Assembly (NCBI GenBank): GCA_965242855.1
Contig: OZ251509.1
Coordinates: 1,054,001-1,118,000, forward strand
Source of the DNA: WTGU01 sp965242855
GTDB taxonomy: Bacteria; Pseudomonadota; Alphaproteobacteria; UBA828
Length of the DNA: 64,000 nt
Direction of reading: 5' to 3'
This document shows positions 35,701 to 44,026 of this stretch, in pieces. Numbering within the stretch: the first letter of the stretch is position 1; each line of letters begins with the position of its first letter. The notes below the pieces were generated by a model that worked only from the letters and a program-made list of their open reading frames with translations, was not told the origin of the DNA and ran no database searches. The translations under genes and the position numbers were made by a program.

Positions 35701-37590
35701 GCGCTGCTCGACCGCTACAACACGGGCGGCATCAAGGTCGCCATGAACGGCGGCTCCATCGCCTCGCGCGGCGACGGCATCCGCGCCCACTACGCGACGG
35801 CCAACGACAACAACGGCGCCATCAACGTCGCCGTGGGCCTCACCGCCATCGTGGCCGACGGCGCGACCACCCGGGCGGCGAGCAGCGCGACCGTCACCGG
35901 CGCCAGGACCGGCATCTACGTCGCCAACGCCGGCGCCATGGGAACCGGCGACGACCGCATCCTCAAGCAGACCGTGGACATCTACAACGGCACGGTGACC
36001 GGCGGGACGGACGCGGCCGTGCATCTGGTCGGCGGCGGCACGCTGACGGTCCACGAGATGGGCAAGGTGGTCGCCGGCGCCGGGCGGCCCGCGATCCTGG
36101 TCAACGACCCCGGCCGTTCGGTCGTCACCATCCTCGGCGAGGTCGAGGGTAGCGAAGGCGCGGCCGCGGCGGTGGATCTGAGCGGCGGCGGCAGCGTCAC
36201 CGTCGGCCCGATGGGCCGCGTGAACACGAACGACAACGGGGCGACGCGGGCGTTCAAGGTCGCCGGGGGGACGTACCAGGTGGCCGTCTATGCCGGCGGC
36301 ACCGCGCTGACCAAGAGCGGCGTCAACGAGGCCATCGCGCGGGTGCGGGGAGGCTTCGACACCAGCGCCGCCGACGGGGAGATCGAATCCAGGCCCGGCC
36401 CCGGCGTAGATGGCGAGCAGCAACAGGCGCAACAGGGCCAAGTGAGCTATGCCGTCGTCGAGACGGTGGGCGATTACACCACCGGTCGCTATCTGCCCCT
36501 GGAGATCAACAACATGGGCGAGCCGGATACCAAGGAAGACGACCCGACATCGCCGTTCTCGGGGCTGCCGACCGGCTGTTCCAGCGAGCAGGAATATCAG
36601 AACGGCGTATGCGTGACGCCGACGGGGCCGGGTACGGGGCCGGGTACGGGGCCGGGTACGGGGCCGGGCCGCATCCCCTTCGATTGCAACAAGGCGGGAG
36701 ACGATTGCCGGCTCTACGCGGCGCTGCCCTCGGTGCTGCTGGCGATGAACGGCCTTCCGACCTACGAAGAGCGAATGGCGGCGGCGCGCGACGCGGCCGG
36801 CGGCTGGGCGCGGGTGGAACTCGCCCGCGGCGAGTGGGAGGCCGATAGTTCGACCCGTGCGAACGTCGCCTACGACCGCAGCCACAACGGCGTGCGCGCC
36901 GGCGTGGACATGGCGGTGGGCGAGAACACCCGCGCCAGCGCGTCGGTGCATGCCCTGCGCGGGTCCGCGAAGATGACGCAGGGCGGCGGCGAGATCGGCC
37001 TGTCGGGCATGGGCGCGGGCGTGAACGCCACGATGACGACCGGCGGCGGCGTCTACATCGACGCCCAGGCGGCGGCGACGTGGTACGATGTGGAGGTCAC
37101 GTCCTCGAGGGGCATGACCCTGAAGGATGGCGCCAAGGCCATGGGCTACGCGCTGGCGCTGGAGGCCGGTCGCTCCATGGCGCTGGCCGGAGAGCTGTCG
37201 CTGACGCCGCGCGCGGGCCTCGTCTGGTCGCGGGTGTCCCTGGACGACTTCGAGGATGCGATGGCTTCCCGCCCCGTGTCGGTGGAGGACGCGGGCAGCC
37301 TCGCGGGCCACGCGGGCCTGCGCCTGGAAATGGTGCCCATGGGCGCCGACGGCACGCGGCTGTTCGGCTCCCTGGACGCGGTGCACGAGTTCTCGGAGGA
37401 GACGGAGGCGATGCTGGCAGCCACGTCGCTGAAGGCGTCGGCGAAGACCACCAGCATCCGCCTCGGCCTGGGCGGCGTGCACGGCTGGGGCGAGGGCCGC
37501 TACGCGGTCCAGGGCTCGGCGGGCTTCACGATGGGCGGCAGCGGCAACGGCGAGGCCGGCGGCGGCCTGAGCTTCTCCGTCCGCTTCTAG
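32701..37590 (+). CDS. Autotransporter (type Va) outer-membrane protein 1
   Basis: 1629 aa. Signal peptide (GAFALAAAAALLLAPGEARA) at about 25-45. The passenger is a beta-helix built of TITNSG/GDITS-type repeats to about 850; a helical, acidic module follows at about 855-1015 (VMSRREIIRQVALGDD to LDRYNTG). The beta-helix then resumes, followed by a linker with a Cys pair (CSSEQEYQNGVC) and GPGT repeats near 1305-1325. The C-terminal autotransporter barrel (about 1335-1629) ends in Phe. ATG at 32701 has AAGGAG upstream. Likely a surface adhesin-like protein; ligand unknown. Paralogue of the next gene. Confidence 0.88.
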   Translation: MNGSVSRRFGVIRAFLPGGGSFAAGLRAPAGAFALAAAAALLLAPGEARADNECGTISSTAQTATCTATHGGGSGTFGSGILYVNAAPGANNVATVVVPGGSTPWAVTAAAGSGNERKNAITLDSDGAAAGGLALTVGGSSSTANQVAIARHATNTDTGDAGNGIYMNQQRTGASTTTLTVNAGVTIGTSSAPMRSHGIRANVWLGTGAATFTSAATIHSVSAGIYVNRGDSADTAAATTITNTGDITSGTRVIQLRYFAGDTTGSGGNTAAVTAGAATITNSGVLTKNAGTGNQGAIELDYDRGHGDATITNRGAITYGSGATGGYGIYLNYNNRAGTATGDATITNTAAIASAGHAIYLNYGGRGGATTITNSGALTVTAASSFGIYLFEHGTLVDPATKVVTVDNGGDITSTGLGINVNVRNKNVAGSNVGIAITHSAGNIVVSAAGGIKANIADNDDVAANNAGDIRIRVTGGSVQSRDTILEASHSQAGDVIFEVSDGVTLTSTAQHGIFANIPSANTVGDITVTNAGTITTPKTGIFIRSSAPTGTGDISVTNSGDIKKTGDADWDGILVEDLGTGDVTVRNSGNIGDADDMHERGIRVQKQAGAASGDVTVTTTGGSIFADNVGIWVTDTGDHTGDVTISNGGDITAERPISVVRNGGGAVSVTNTGGTVRSETLNAIAVRNKTGDASDVTVDVSGGTVRSPGNAIQAFNRGTGDINMDFSGGALISEAGTAVYAVLPTTAHAGNQVKVAQGADILGRTGFYANARGYSTAQTVVARNAEKPDVVDVTWTGSFSHGTTDAEKAMISQNEDGRFAASSVGTLIFSQETLGGEDATEGVYGGAAGLEAQVMSRREIIRQVALGDDPGAFADNAAQLTAVPTGATAADNAYVAQLRAALEDDRFDIDTSVFADIDSTATSLADVTDAEIVTYLQRNNADTRTLLQNILSLSLSEGEAAVLKALATGADKEELEAALTAAGFTDDAADDEDYWSKVTALLDRYNTGGIKVAMNGGSIASRGDGIRAHYATANDNNGAINVAVGLTAIVADGATTRAASSATVTGARTGIYVANAGAMGTGDDRILKQTVDIYNGTVTGGTDAAVHLVGGGTLTVHEMGKVVAGAGRPAILVNDPGRSVVTILGEVEGSEGAAAAVDLSGGGSVTVGPMGRVNTNDNGATRAFKVAGGTYQVAVYAGGTALTKSGVNEAIARVRGGFDTSAADGEIESRPGPGVDGEQQQAQQGQVSYAVVETVGDYTTGRYLPLEINNMGEPDTKEDDPTSPFSGLPTGCSSEQEYQNGVCVTPTGPGTGPGTGPGTGPGRIPFDCNKAGDDCRLYAALPSVLLAMNGLPTYEERMAAARDAAGGWARVELARGEWEADSSTRANVAYDRSHNGVRAGVDMAVGENTRASASVHALRGSAKMTQGGGEIGLSGMGAGVNATMTTGGGVYIDAQAAATWYDVEVTSSRGMTLKDGAKAMGYALALEAGRSMALAGELSLTPRAGLVWSRVSLDDFEDAMASRPVSVEDAGSLAGHAGLRLEMVPMGADGTRLFGSLDAVHEFSEETEAMLAATSLKASAKTTSIRLGLGGVHGWGEGRYAVQGSAGFTMGGSGNGEAGGGLSFSVRF
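36622..36669 (+). repeat. 12-nt tandem repeat in the autotransporter 1 linker
   Basis: About four copies of GGGGCCGGGTAC encode a GPGT-repeat linker between passenger and barrel. The period is divisible by three, so copy-number changes alter linker length only. Confidence 0.85.
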
Positions 37591-37598
37591 AGCGGCAG

Positions 37599-37633
37599 GC
37601 GGGCGGCGCCCCCCGACCGGGGCCGCCGCCCGC
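37599..37633 (+). terminator. Strong GC-rich hairpin after autotransporter 1
   Basis: Stem GCGGGCGGCG / CGCCGCCCGC with an inner CCCC/GGGG extension and a short loop, starting 8 nt after the stop codon. No clear T-run follows, so it may be a terminator or an mRNA 3'-end stabiliser. Confidence 0.6.
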
Positions 37634-37672
37634 TTCAGAATTCGCGGCCGCTGACCGGCAAGAGGTTTTCAG

Positions 37673-40600
37673 ATGAATGCGAACAAGTCCACTTGCACCG
37701 GACGGAACATGACACCCGCTTCTCCTCCCCCCCACCAGGAGGAAGGCCACCCTCACTCCGCCTCCCCCCACCAAGGGGAAGGCCCCCCTCACTTCTCCTC
37801 CCCCCACCAGGGGAGAGGCCATCCTTACTTCTCCTCCCCCCTGACAGGGGGGAGGCCGGGAGGGGGGTCGAGCACAACTGCCCCCCAAACCTCCGTCATT
37901 CCCGCGAATGACAGCCCGTCCATTCCCGTGAATGATCGCCGTCATTCCCGCACCATTCCCCGTCATTCCCGCCTCCTTTCCCGTCATTCCCGCGAAAGCG
38001 GGAATCTGTTCCAACAGTCTCCGGCCTCCTCCAGGGCCGCCCCTTCTCCTCCCTCTGACAGGAGGGGAGAGACCACCCTTACTTCTCCTCCCCCTGCCAG
38101 AGGGGAGACCGCCCTTCTTTCCCTCGGGGGGGATGCCGCCCTCACTTCTCCTTCCTCTGACAGGGAGGAGGCCACCCTTCCTTCTCCTCCCCCTGCCAAG
38201 GGGGAGGCCACCCTCACTTCTCCTCCCCCCTGCCAGGGGGGAGGCCGGGAGGGGGGTCGAGCACAACCGCCCCGCTCCGCACGCCCATGGCCGCTCCGCA
38301 GCGGCGCCTTCGCTCTGGCCGCCGCTGCGGCGCTCCTCCTCGCGCCGGGCGAGACGCGGGCGGCCGACGAATGCGGGGGAACGATCACCAGCTCGAACCT
38401 GGTCCGCACCTGCACAGCGGCCCATGGCGGCGGCACCGGCACCTTCGGCAGCGGCATCATCTACCATGGCAACGGCGTGAACCCCGGCGCGACCGGCGTC
38501 GCCGATCTCAGAGTGCCGGGCGGCGCGACGGCGTGGACGATCACCTCCGGGAACGCGACCGGATACCCGGGGAGCGGCATCGCTCTGGACAGCCGGGACG
38601 GCGACATCGCCGGCGGCGGCCTCGCGCTCACGGTCGGCAGCGACGGCGGCAACTTGGTGAACATCCGCCAGCACTCGACCCGCACGAACGACGGCAGCAA
38701 CAACAACAACGGCATCGTGGTCAACAACCAGTTCACGGGCGCGTCCACGACGACGGTGACCGTCCATGATGGCGTGACCATCGGGACGAATAGCGTCAGG
38801 ATGAACCGCAACGGCATCCGCGCCCGGATATGGCTCGGCAGCGGCGCGGCCACGTTCATCAACCATGCCGAGATCCATTCGACGCTGGAAGGCATCGACG
38901 TCATCAGGGGAGACAGCGCCGACACCAACGCCGCCACGACCATCACCAACAGCGGCGCCATCTCGGCGGGAAGACGGGGCATCTATCTGCGTTACCTGGC
39001 CGGCGACACGACCGGCGGCGGGGGCAACACCGCGGCGGTCACCACCGGCAACGCCAAAATCACCAACAGCGGCGTCATCACGAAGCACGCCGGAACGGGG
39101 AGTGACGGCGCCATCGATCTGAACTACGAGAGGGGGCATGGCGCCGCCGAGGTGGACAACAGCGGCGCCATCACCGCCACCGCCTCGGGCGTGACCATGG
39201 GGTACGGCATCCGTCTCCAATATCAAGCCGCCGCCGGTACGGGCGACGCCACGATCACCAACACCGCCGCCATCGCGTCGAAACAGCACGCGATCTTTCT
39301 CGAGAACGCCGGCGCCGGCGCCTCCACGATCACCAACAGCGGCGCCCTCACCGCCCAGAACAGCGGCCAGTCCGGCATCTCTCTGCTGGACACGGGCTCC
39401 GCCGGCGCCGTCACGGTGACGAACAGCGGCGACGTCACGTCGACCGCCACCGGCATCGAGGTCCGGTCGCGGAACAAGAACGCCGCCGGCCCGCCCGCCG
39501 GCGTCTCCATCACCCATTCGGACGGCGACATCGAGGTCTCCGCCGGCGGGGGCATCCTCGCCGTCGTGGGCGAAGCCGGCGGCGGCGCGCCCGTGAACAC
39601 GGGCGACGCCGTGATCATGGTCACGGGCGGGTCGGTCGAGTCGAGCGGCACGATCGTCGAGGCCAAGAACTTCGAGGCCGGCGATATCGACATCGCCGTC
39701 TCCGAAGGCGTCACGCTGACCTCCACGGACCAGCACGGCATTTTCGCCGAGCTCCACGCGGACAACACGGCGGGCGGCGTCACCATCGATCATGCAGGGA
39801 CGGTCACCGGCCCCAAGACCGGCATCTACGTCCGACGCCAGGCGCCCACCGGGGCCGGGGACATATCGGTCACCAACAGCGGCCACATCAAGAAGACGGG
39901 GGATCGGAACTGGATCGGCCTCCTGATCGAAGACAAGGGCAGGGGCGCCGTGACGGTCACCAACAGCGGCGACATCGGCGAGGAGGACCTGAAGCACCAG
40001 CAGGGCATCGTGGCCACGAAGAGCGGCGCGGCCGGCGGCGTCACCATCACCAACAGCGGCGCCGTCATCACCGGGGGCAGGGGTATCGTCGCCATCGTGA
40101 GCAGCGAAGGCGAGGCCGCCGTGAACACGGGCGTCGCCAAGCTCGACGTCACGGGCGGGTCCGTCACCGCGCGCGGCGTGGCCCTCGAAGCGAAGAACGA
40201 GGAGGCCGGCAACGTCGACATCGACGTCGCCGCAGGCGTGACGCTGACCTCCGAGCGCGACCACGGCATCTTCGCCGAGCTCACCGCGGACAACACGGCG
40301 GGAGAGGTCGACATCGAGCAGGCGGGAACGATCACCAGCTACAAGACCGGCATCTATGTCCGGCGCTGCGAGGACGACTATAGCTGTGCGAGCAACGGCG
40401 CCATCCGGATCACCAATCGCGGCGACATCAAGCTCAGTCGTATTCACGGCTCCGCCTGGATGGGCATCCTGGTGGAGGAGAGAGGCCGCGGCGCCGTCAC
40501 GGTGAACAACAGCGGCGACATCGTCGGGACGGACGGCAGCAGGAGGCACGACCACGGCATCCTGGTGCAGGGCAAGCACGAGGAGGATGTCGGCGCCGGC

Positions 40601-43240
40601 GCCTTCACGGTGACCAACAGCGGCGACCTCACGGCGAAGCTCTACGGCATCTGGGTTCCCGTCTCGAAGGCCGACCGCCGCATCCGGATCGACCACAGCG
40701 GGGCGATCACGGGCCGCAAGGGCATCTTCGCCCAGGTCGGGCGCTTCAGCGCGGAGGGTGAGACGCGGGCGGCGGCGGATCAGCCCGTGATCGACGTCGT
40801 GTGGGCGGACGGCGCCTTCTCGCACGGGACGGAGACCCAGGACAGTGACACCCCCAGGTTCAAGGCGAACAGCTACGCCCTCGCGGTTTCCCAGGACCCG
40901 GAGGTGGAGGTGGAGCGGATCGTCCGCGGCCGCGACCACGGATCGGCGGTCGGAATCGAGGCCCAGGTCATGTCCTGGCTCCAGGTGACGAGGGAAGTGG
41001 CGAGAGGCGACGACCAGGAGATCGCGGACAAGGCGGCGCAGGACTTGCTGCTCCGCAGCCCCCTGACCCTCGACCCGGCCGTCGTCGACCCGGCCGTCAG
41101 GGCGCGGGCGCAGGCCATCGTGGCGCAGTTCAGGGCGGCCCTCCAAAACACCGATCTCATCGTTCCCTCCTTGTTCACCTCCGACATCGACACCGACAAC
41201 AACGATGAGTTGAGCGAAACCGAGATCATGGAGTTTCTGACCGCGGATACCGCCGCCCGCAGAACCCTTCTGCGCAACGTCCTGAAGCACGGCCTTTCGG
41301 ACGCGGAGAGGGCGGTGTTGGAGGCGGTGCTGACGGATGACGGCGCGGGCTTGACCGCCGCGCTCGACAACGAGGCCGCGGGCTTCTCCGACGCCTACAA
41401 GGAGGCGGTGCGCGATCTGCTCGACAACTACAACGTCGGCAACATCCGCGTGGCCATGACCGGGGGCTCCATCGACTCCCGCGGCGACGGCATCCGCGCC
41501 TACTACGCGATCCACCACGAAAACAACGGCGCCATCGACGTCACCATCGCGGCGGGCGCGACCGTCACCGGCGGCAACGCCGGCATCTGGGTCGCCAACG
41601 CCGGCCACGAGGGCGAGGGCGCCGCGCGCATCCTGAAGCAGACCGTCACGGTGCACGGCACGGTGACGGGCGGCACGGACGCGGCCGTCCATCTGGTCGG
41701 CGGCGGCAGGCTGACGGTCGGCGAGATGGGCAGGGTGCTCGCCGGCTCTTCGGGCGTGGGCGTTCGGGTCAACCATCCCGGCCGGGCGGTGGTCCGCATC
41801 GACGGTCTGGTGCGGGGCGCCGAGCCCCAGGCCGGCGCCGATCCCGCGCCGGGCGCGGTGTATCTCACCGGCGGCGGCAGCGTCACCGTCGGCATGACCG
41901 GGCGCGTGGAGGCCAACGGAGCCGAGTATGGCATCCGGGGCGACAAAGCGCCGACCCCGACCCGCGTGGCCGTGCTCCAGGCATCCCGTTTCGCCGGCGA
42001 GGACGGGCGCCTCACCCAGGCGGGCGTCGATGACGCGCTGGCCAGGCTGGGCACCGTGGGCGGAGGCGGCATCGAAGAAAGAGACGACGCCGACAAGGTT
42101 CCGGTCGCGGTTGACGAGACGACCCTGGACGGCGACCGCACCGGCTACTATCTGCCCGTGGATCTCCCCGACGGCGGCGGCGCGCCGACGACCGAGGGCA
42201 ACGATGCGTATGCGAAGCTGGCCCCCTGTCCCGCCGGGCAGGAGCTTGGGGACGACGGCAAATGTGAGATGTCGGAGGGGCCGGACAGGCAGCCCGACCC
42301 CCCGCCGCTCCTCCCCTTCTCTTCTTGCGAAGGGCTAGAGCGCTGCCGCCTCTACGAGGCGCTGCCCTCCGTGCTGCTGGCGATGAACGGCCTTCCCGGT
42401 CATGCGGAAGGGGAGCGGGTGGCTTCGGCCCGCGTCGCCTCCGGCCTCTGGGCGCGGGTCGACACCGCGCGCGGCGAATGGGAGGCGGAGCGTTCGACCC
42501 AGGCGAACGTCGCCTATGACCACAGCCGGTACGGCCTGCGCGTCGGCGCGGGCCTCGCGAGCGACGAGAATCTCCGCTTCGGCGTGTCGGTGCATAGCCT
42601 GAGCGGTTCCGCGAAGATGGCGCAGGGCGTCGGCGATGTCGATCTGACGGGCATGGGCATCGGCGTGAACGCCACGGCGCTGCCCGGAAACGGCATCTAT
42701 ATCGACGCCCAGGCAGCGGCGACGTGGTACGATGTCGAAGTCGACGTCTCCTCGCCGACCCAGAGGCAGCAGGCCGAGGCCAGCGGCCTGGGCTACGCGC
42801 TGGCCGCGGAGGTCGGCCGCCCCGTGGCGCTGGCCGAGGGCATGTTGGTGACGCCGCGTGCCGGCTTCATGGTGTCGCAGGTGTCGCTGGGCGACTTCAT
42901 GGACCCGGTAGGCAACGGCAGCGCGCGCGTGTCGGTGGAGAAGGCGCAGAGTCTCGCGGGCCATGTGGGCGTGACCCTGGAGGCGGATGCCGGCGACGGC
43001 TTGGTGCTGTCCGGCTCGGTGGACGTGAGGCAGGAGTTCTCGGAGGAGACGGAGGCGAAGATCGCGGGAGATTCGCTGAAGGCGTCGGCGGCCGACTCCG
43101 GCGTTCGTTTCGGCCTGGGCGGCTCCCACAGCTGGGGCGAGGGCGACCGCTACGCGGTGCAGGCTTCGGCGACCTACGCAACGGCCGGCGGCGCCAACAA
43201 CACCTACGGCGGCCGCCTGGCCCTCCGCATAAACTTCTAA
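37673..43240 (+). CDS. Autotransporter (type Va) outer-membrane protein 2, N-terminus invaded by repeats
   Basis: Open frame of 1855 aa. Residues 1-14 follow a plausible Shine-Dalgarno (AAGAGG), but residues about 15-205 are translated from family A and B repeats. The signal-peptide-like segment (GAFALAAAAALLLAPGETRA) appears only at about 210-230, matching the start of paralogue 1. Then come the beta-helix passenger, a helical acidic module (about 1100-1255), a short Cys-pair motif (CPAGQELGDDGKC) and the C-terminal barrel (about 1556-1855) ending in Phe. No ATG, GTG or TTG lies in frame close to the signal segment. Either the repeat insertion is translated or the gene is silenced; the body of the gene is intact. 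Confidence 0.8.
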   Translation: MNANKSTCTGRNMTPASPPPHQEEGHPHSASPHQGEGPPHFSSPHQGRGHPYFSSPLTGGRPGGGSSTTAPQTSVIPANDSPSIPVNDRRHSRTIPRHSRLLSRHSRESGNLFQQSPASSRAAPSPPSDRRGETTLTSPPPARGETALLSLGGDAALTSPSSDREEATLPSPPPAKGEATLTSPPPCQGGGREGGRAQPPRSARPWPLRSGAFALAAAAALLLAPGETRAADECGGTITSSNLVRTCTAAHGGGTGTFGSGIIYHGNGVNPGATGVADLRVPGGATAWTITSGNATGYPGSGIALDSRDGDIAGGGLALTVGSDGGNLVNIRQHSTRTNDGSNNNNGIVVNNQFTGASTTTVTVHDGVTIGTNSVRMNRNGIRARIWLGSGAATFINHAEIHSTLEGIDVIRGDSADTNAATTITNSGAISAGRRGIYLRYLAGDTTGGGGNTAAVTTGNAKITNSGVITKHAGTGSDGAIDLNYERGHGAAEVDNSGAITATASGVTMGYGIRLQYQAAAGTGDATITNTAAIASKQHAIFLENAGAGASTITNSGALTAQNSGQSGISLLDTGSAGAVTVTNSGDVTSTATGIEVRSRNKNAAGPPAGVSITHSDGDIEVSAGGGILAVVGEAGGGAPVNTGDAVIMVTGGSVESSGTIVEAKNFEAGDIDIAVSEGVTLTSTDQHGIFAELHADNTAGGVTIDHAGTVTGPKTGIYVRRQAPTGAGDISVTNSGHIKKTGDRNWIGLLIEDKGRGAVTVTNSGDIGEEDLKHQQGIVATKSGAAGGVTITNSGAVITGGRGIVAIVSSEGEAAVNTGVAKLDVTGGSVTARGVALEAKNEEAGNVDIDVAAGVTLTSERDHGIFAELTADNTAGEVDIEQAGTITSYKTGIYVRRCEDDYSCASNGAIRITNRGDIKLSRIHGSAWMGILVEERGRGAVTVNNSGDIVGTDGSRRHDHGILVQGKHEEDVGAGAFTVTNSGDLTAKLYGIWVPVSKADRRIRIDHSGAITGRKGIFAQVGRFSAEGETRAAADQPVIDVVWADGAFSHGTETQDSDTPRFKANSYALAVSQDPEVEVERIVRGRDHGSAVGIEAQVMSWLQVTREVARGDDQEIADKAAQDLLLRSPLTLDPAVVDPAVRARAQAIVAQFRAALQNTDLIVPSLFTSDIDTDNNDELSETEIMEFLTADTAARRTLLRNVLKHGLSDAERAVLEAVLTDDGAGLTAALDNEAAGFSDAYKEAVRDLLDNYNVGNIRVAMTGGSIDSRGDGIRAYYAIHHENNGAIDVTIAAGATVTGGNAGIWVANAGHEGEGAARILKQTVTVHGTVTGGTDAAVHLVGGGRLTVGEMGRVLAGSSGVGVRVNHPGRAVVRIDGLVRGAEPQAGADPAPGAVYLTGGGSVTVGMTGRVEANGAEYGIRGDKAPTPTRVAVLQASRFAGEDGRLTQAGVDDALARLGTVGGGGIEERDDADKVPVAVDETTLDGDRTGYYLPVDLPDGGGAPTTEGNDAYAKLAPCPAGQELGDDGKCEMSEGPDRQPDPPPLLPFSSCEGLERCRLYEALPSVLLAMNGLPGHAEGERVASARVASGLWARVDTARGEWEAERSTQANVAYDHSRYGLRVGAGLASDENLRFGVSVHSLSGSAKMAQGVGDVDLTGMGIGVNATALPGNGIYIDAQAAATWYDVEVDVSSPTQRQQAEASGLGYALAAEVGRPVALAEGMLVTPRAGFMVSQVSLGDFMDPVGNGSARVSVEKAQSLAGHVGVTLEADAGDGLVLSGSVDVRQEFSEETEAKIAGDSLKASAADSGVRFGLGGSHSWGEGDRYAVQASATYATAGGANNTYGGRLALRINF
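37720..38285. repeat. Repeat block inside the 5' end of autotransporter 2
   Basis: Contains family B elements at about 37830-37880 and 38219-38270, several decayed B palindromes, half copies of A and a full A hairpin at 37986-38005. The reading frame of the autotransporter stays open across about 565 nt. In paralogue 1 the corresponding place holds only a short normal N-region. Confidence 0.85.
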
Positions 43241-43525
43241 CCCCACCCTTCTTCTCCTCTCCCTAGGGAAGAGGCCACCCACCTTTACCCCTCCCCCCTG
43301 GGGGGAGAGGCCGTCCTTCTTTCTCCTCCCCCCTGGGGGAGAGAGGCCACCCTTCTCCTCCTCCTAGGGGAGAGGCCACCCTTCTCCTCCTCCTAGGGGA
43401 GAGGCCGCCCTTCTTCTCCTCCCCCCTGTCAGGGGGGAGGCCGGGAGGGGGGTGGAGCACAAACGCCCCACCCGCCCGGCCACCGCTCGGGAGGCCCCGG
43501 CGGTCGTAGCCAAGCGCCCTCGTCA
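43241..43525. repeat. Repeats after autotransporter 2
   Basis: Short tandem direct repeats of a decayed B palindrome (two copies of a unit beginning CACCCTTCTCCTCCTCCTAG near 43350 and 43375), then a family B element at about 43416-43470. No family A hairpin in this gap. No gene seen. Confidence 0.75.
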
Positions 43526-44026
43526 TTGGCCAGTCCGGACGGAACGGCATCGCACGGCGCGACGTGGCCCGACGTCGCCCTCGCACTCATCGCGTTCGCG
43601 AGGGAGGACACATGGAATTTCGTGTTGGCTCTCGTTCCGATCGGTGTCATTCTCTGGCTGTTGTTTCCGATAGTGACCCGAAAACTTCAAAAGGATTACG
43701 CTCTTCGGCGCATGGAGCGGAAGGAAAAGGAAGCCCAGGAACGGCGGGCGCCGTGTCCGCTCCACCCCCCTCCCGGCCCCCCTATCCAGGGGGGAGGAGC
43801 ACAAACGGCCCACCCTGCCAAGCCTCCGTCATTCCCGCCCACTACATCCGTCATTCCCGCGAAAGCGGGAATCTGTTCCAACGTTCTCCGGCTTCCTTCA
43901 GGGCTGCGTTACGGCACGAGGACCATCTTGCCGAAGACGTCGTGGGTCGCGGTGCGGCGCGCGGCCTCCCGGCCCGTCCCTTACTTCTCCCTCCCCTTTG
44001 CAGGGGGAGGGTCGGGGTGGGGGTAG
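43526..44026 (+). CDS. Small single-pass membrane protein with repeat-derived C-terminus
   Basis: The first about 73 residues look like a real protein: a short N-region, a hydrophobic helix (FVLALVPIGVILWLLFPIV) and a basic/acidic helical tail (RRMERKEKEAQERR), with base composition more AT-rich than its surroundings. From about 43745 the frame runs into family B, A and amplified-fragment sequence and only stops at 44026. The native 3' end has probably been replaced. TTG at 43526 is the only start of the open frame and is weakly supported. Family not recognised. Confidence 0.45.
   Translation: MASPDGTASHGATWPDVALALIAFAREDTWNFVLALVPIGVILWLLFPIVTRKLQKDYALRRMERKEKEAQERRAPCPLHPPPGPPIQGGGAQTAHPAKPPSFPPTTSVIPAKAGICSNVLRLPSGLRYGTRTILPKTSWVAVRRAASRPVPYFSLPFAGGGSGWG

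Noticed and set aside
32626..37482. Very long open frame antisense to autotransporter 1 (and a similar one at 37526-41776)
   Set aside because: It mirrors the codon structure of the GC-rich autotransporter gene, has low-complexity Arg/His/Gly content, no start signal and no recognisable domain.
37638..37651. GAATTCGCGGCCGC, identical to an EcoRI-NotI cloning adaptor
   Set aside because: Surrounding sequence is continuous native DNA and GCGGCCGC is not rare at this GC content; treated as chance, though a vector or assembly check would be simple.
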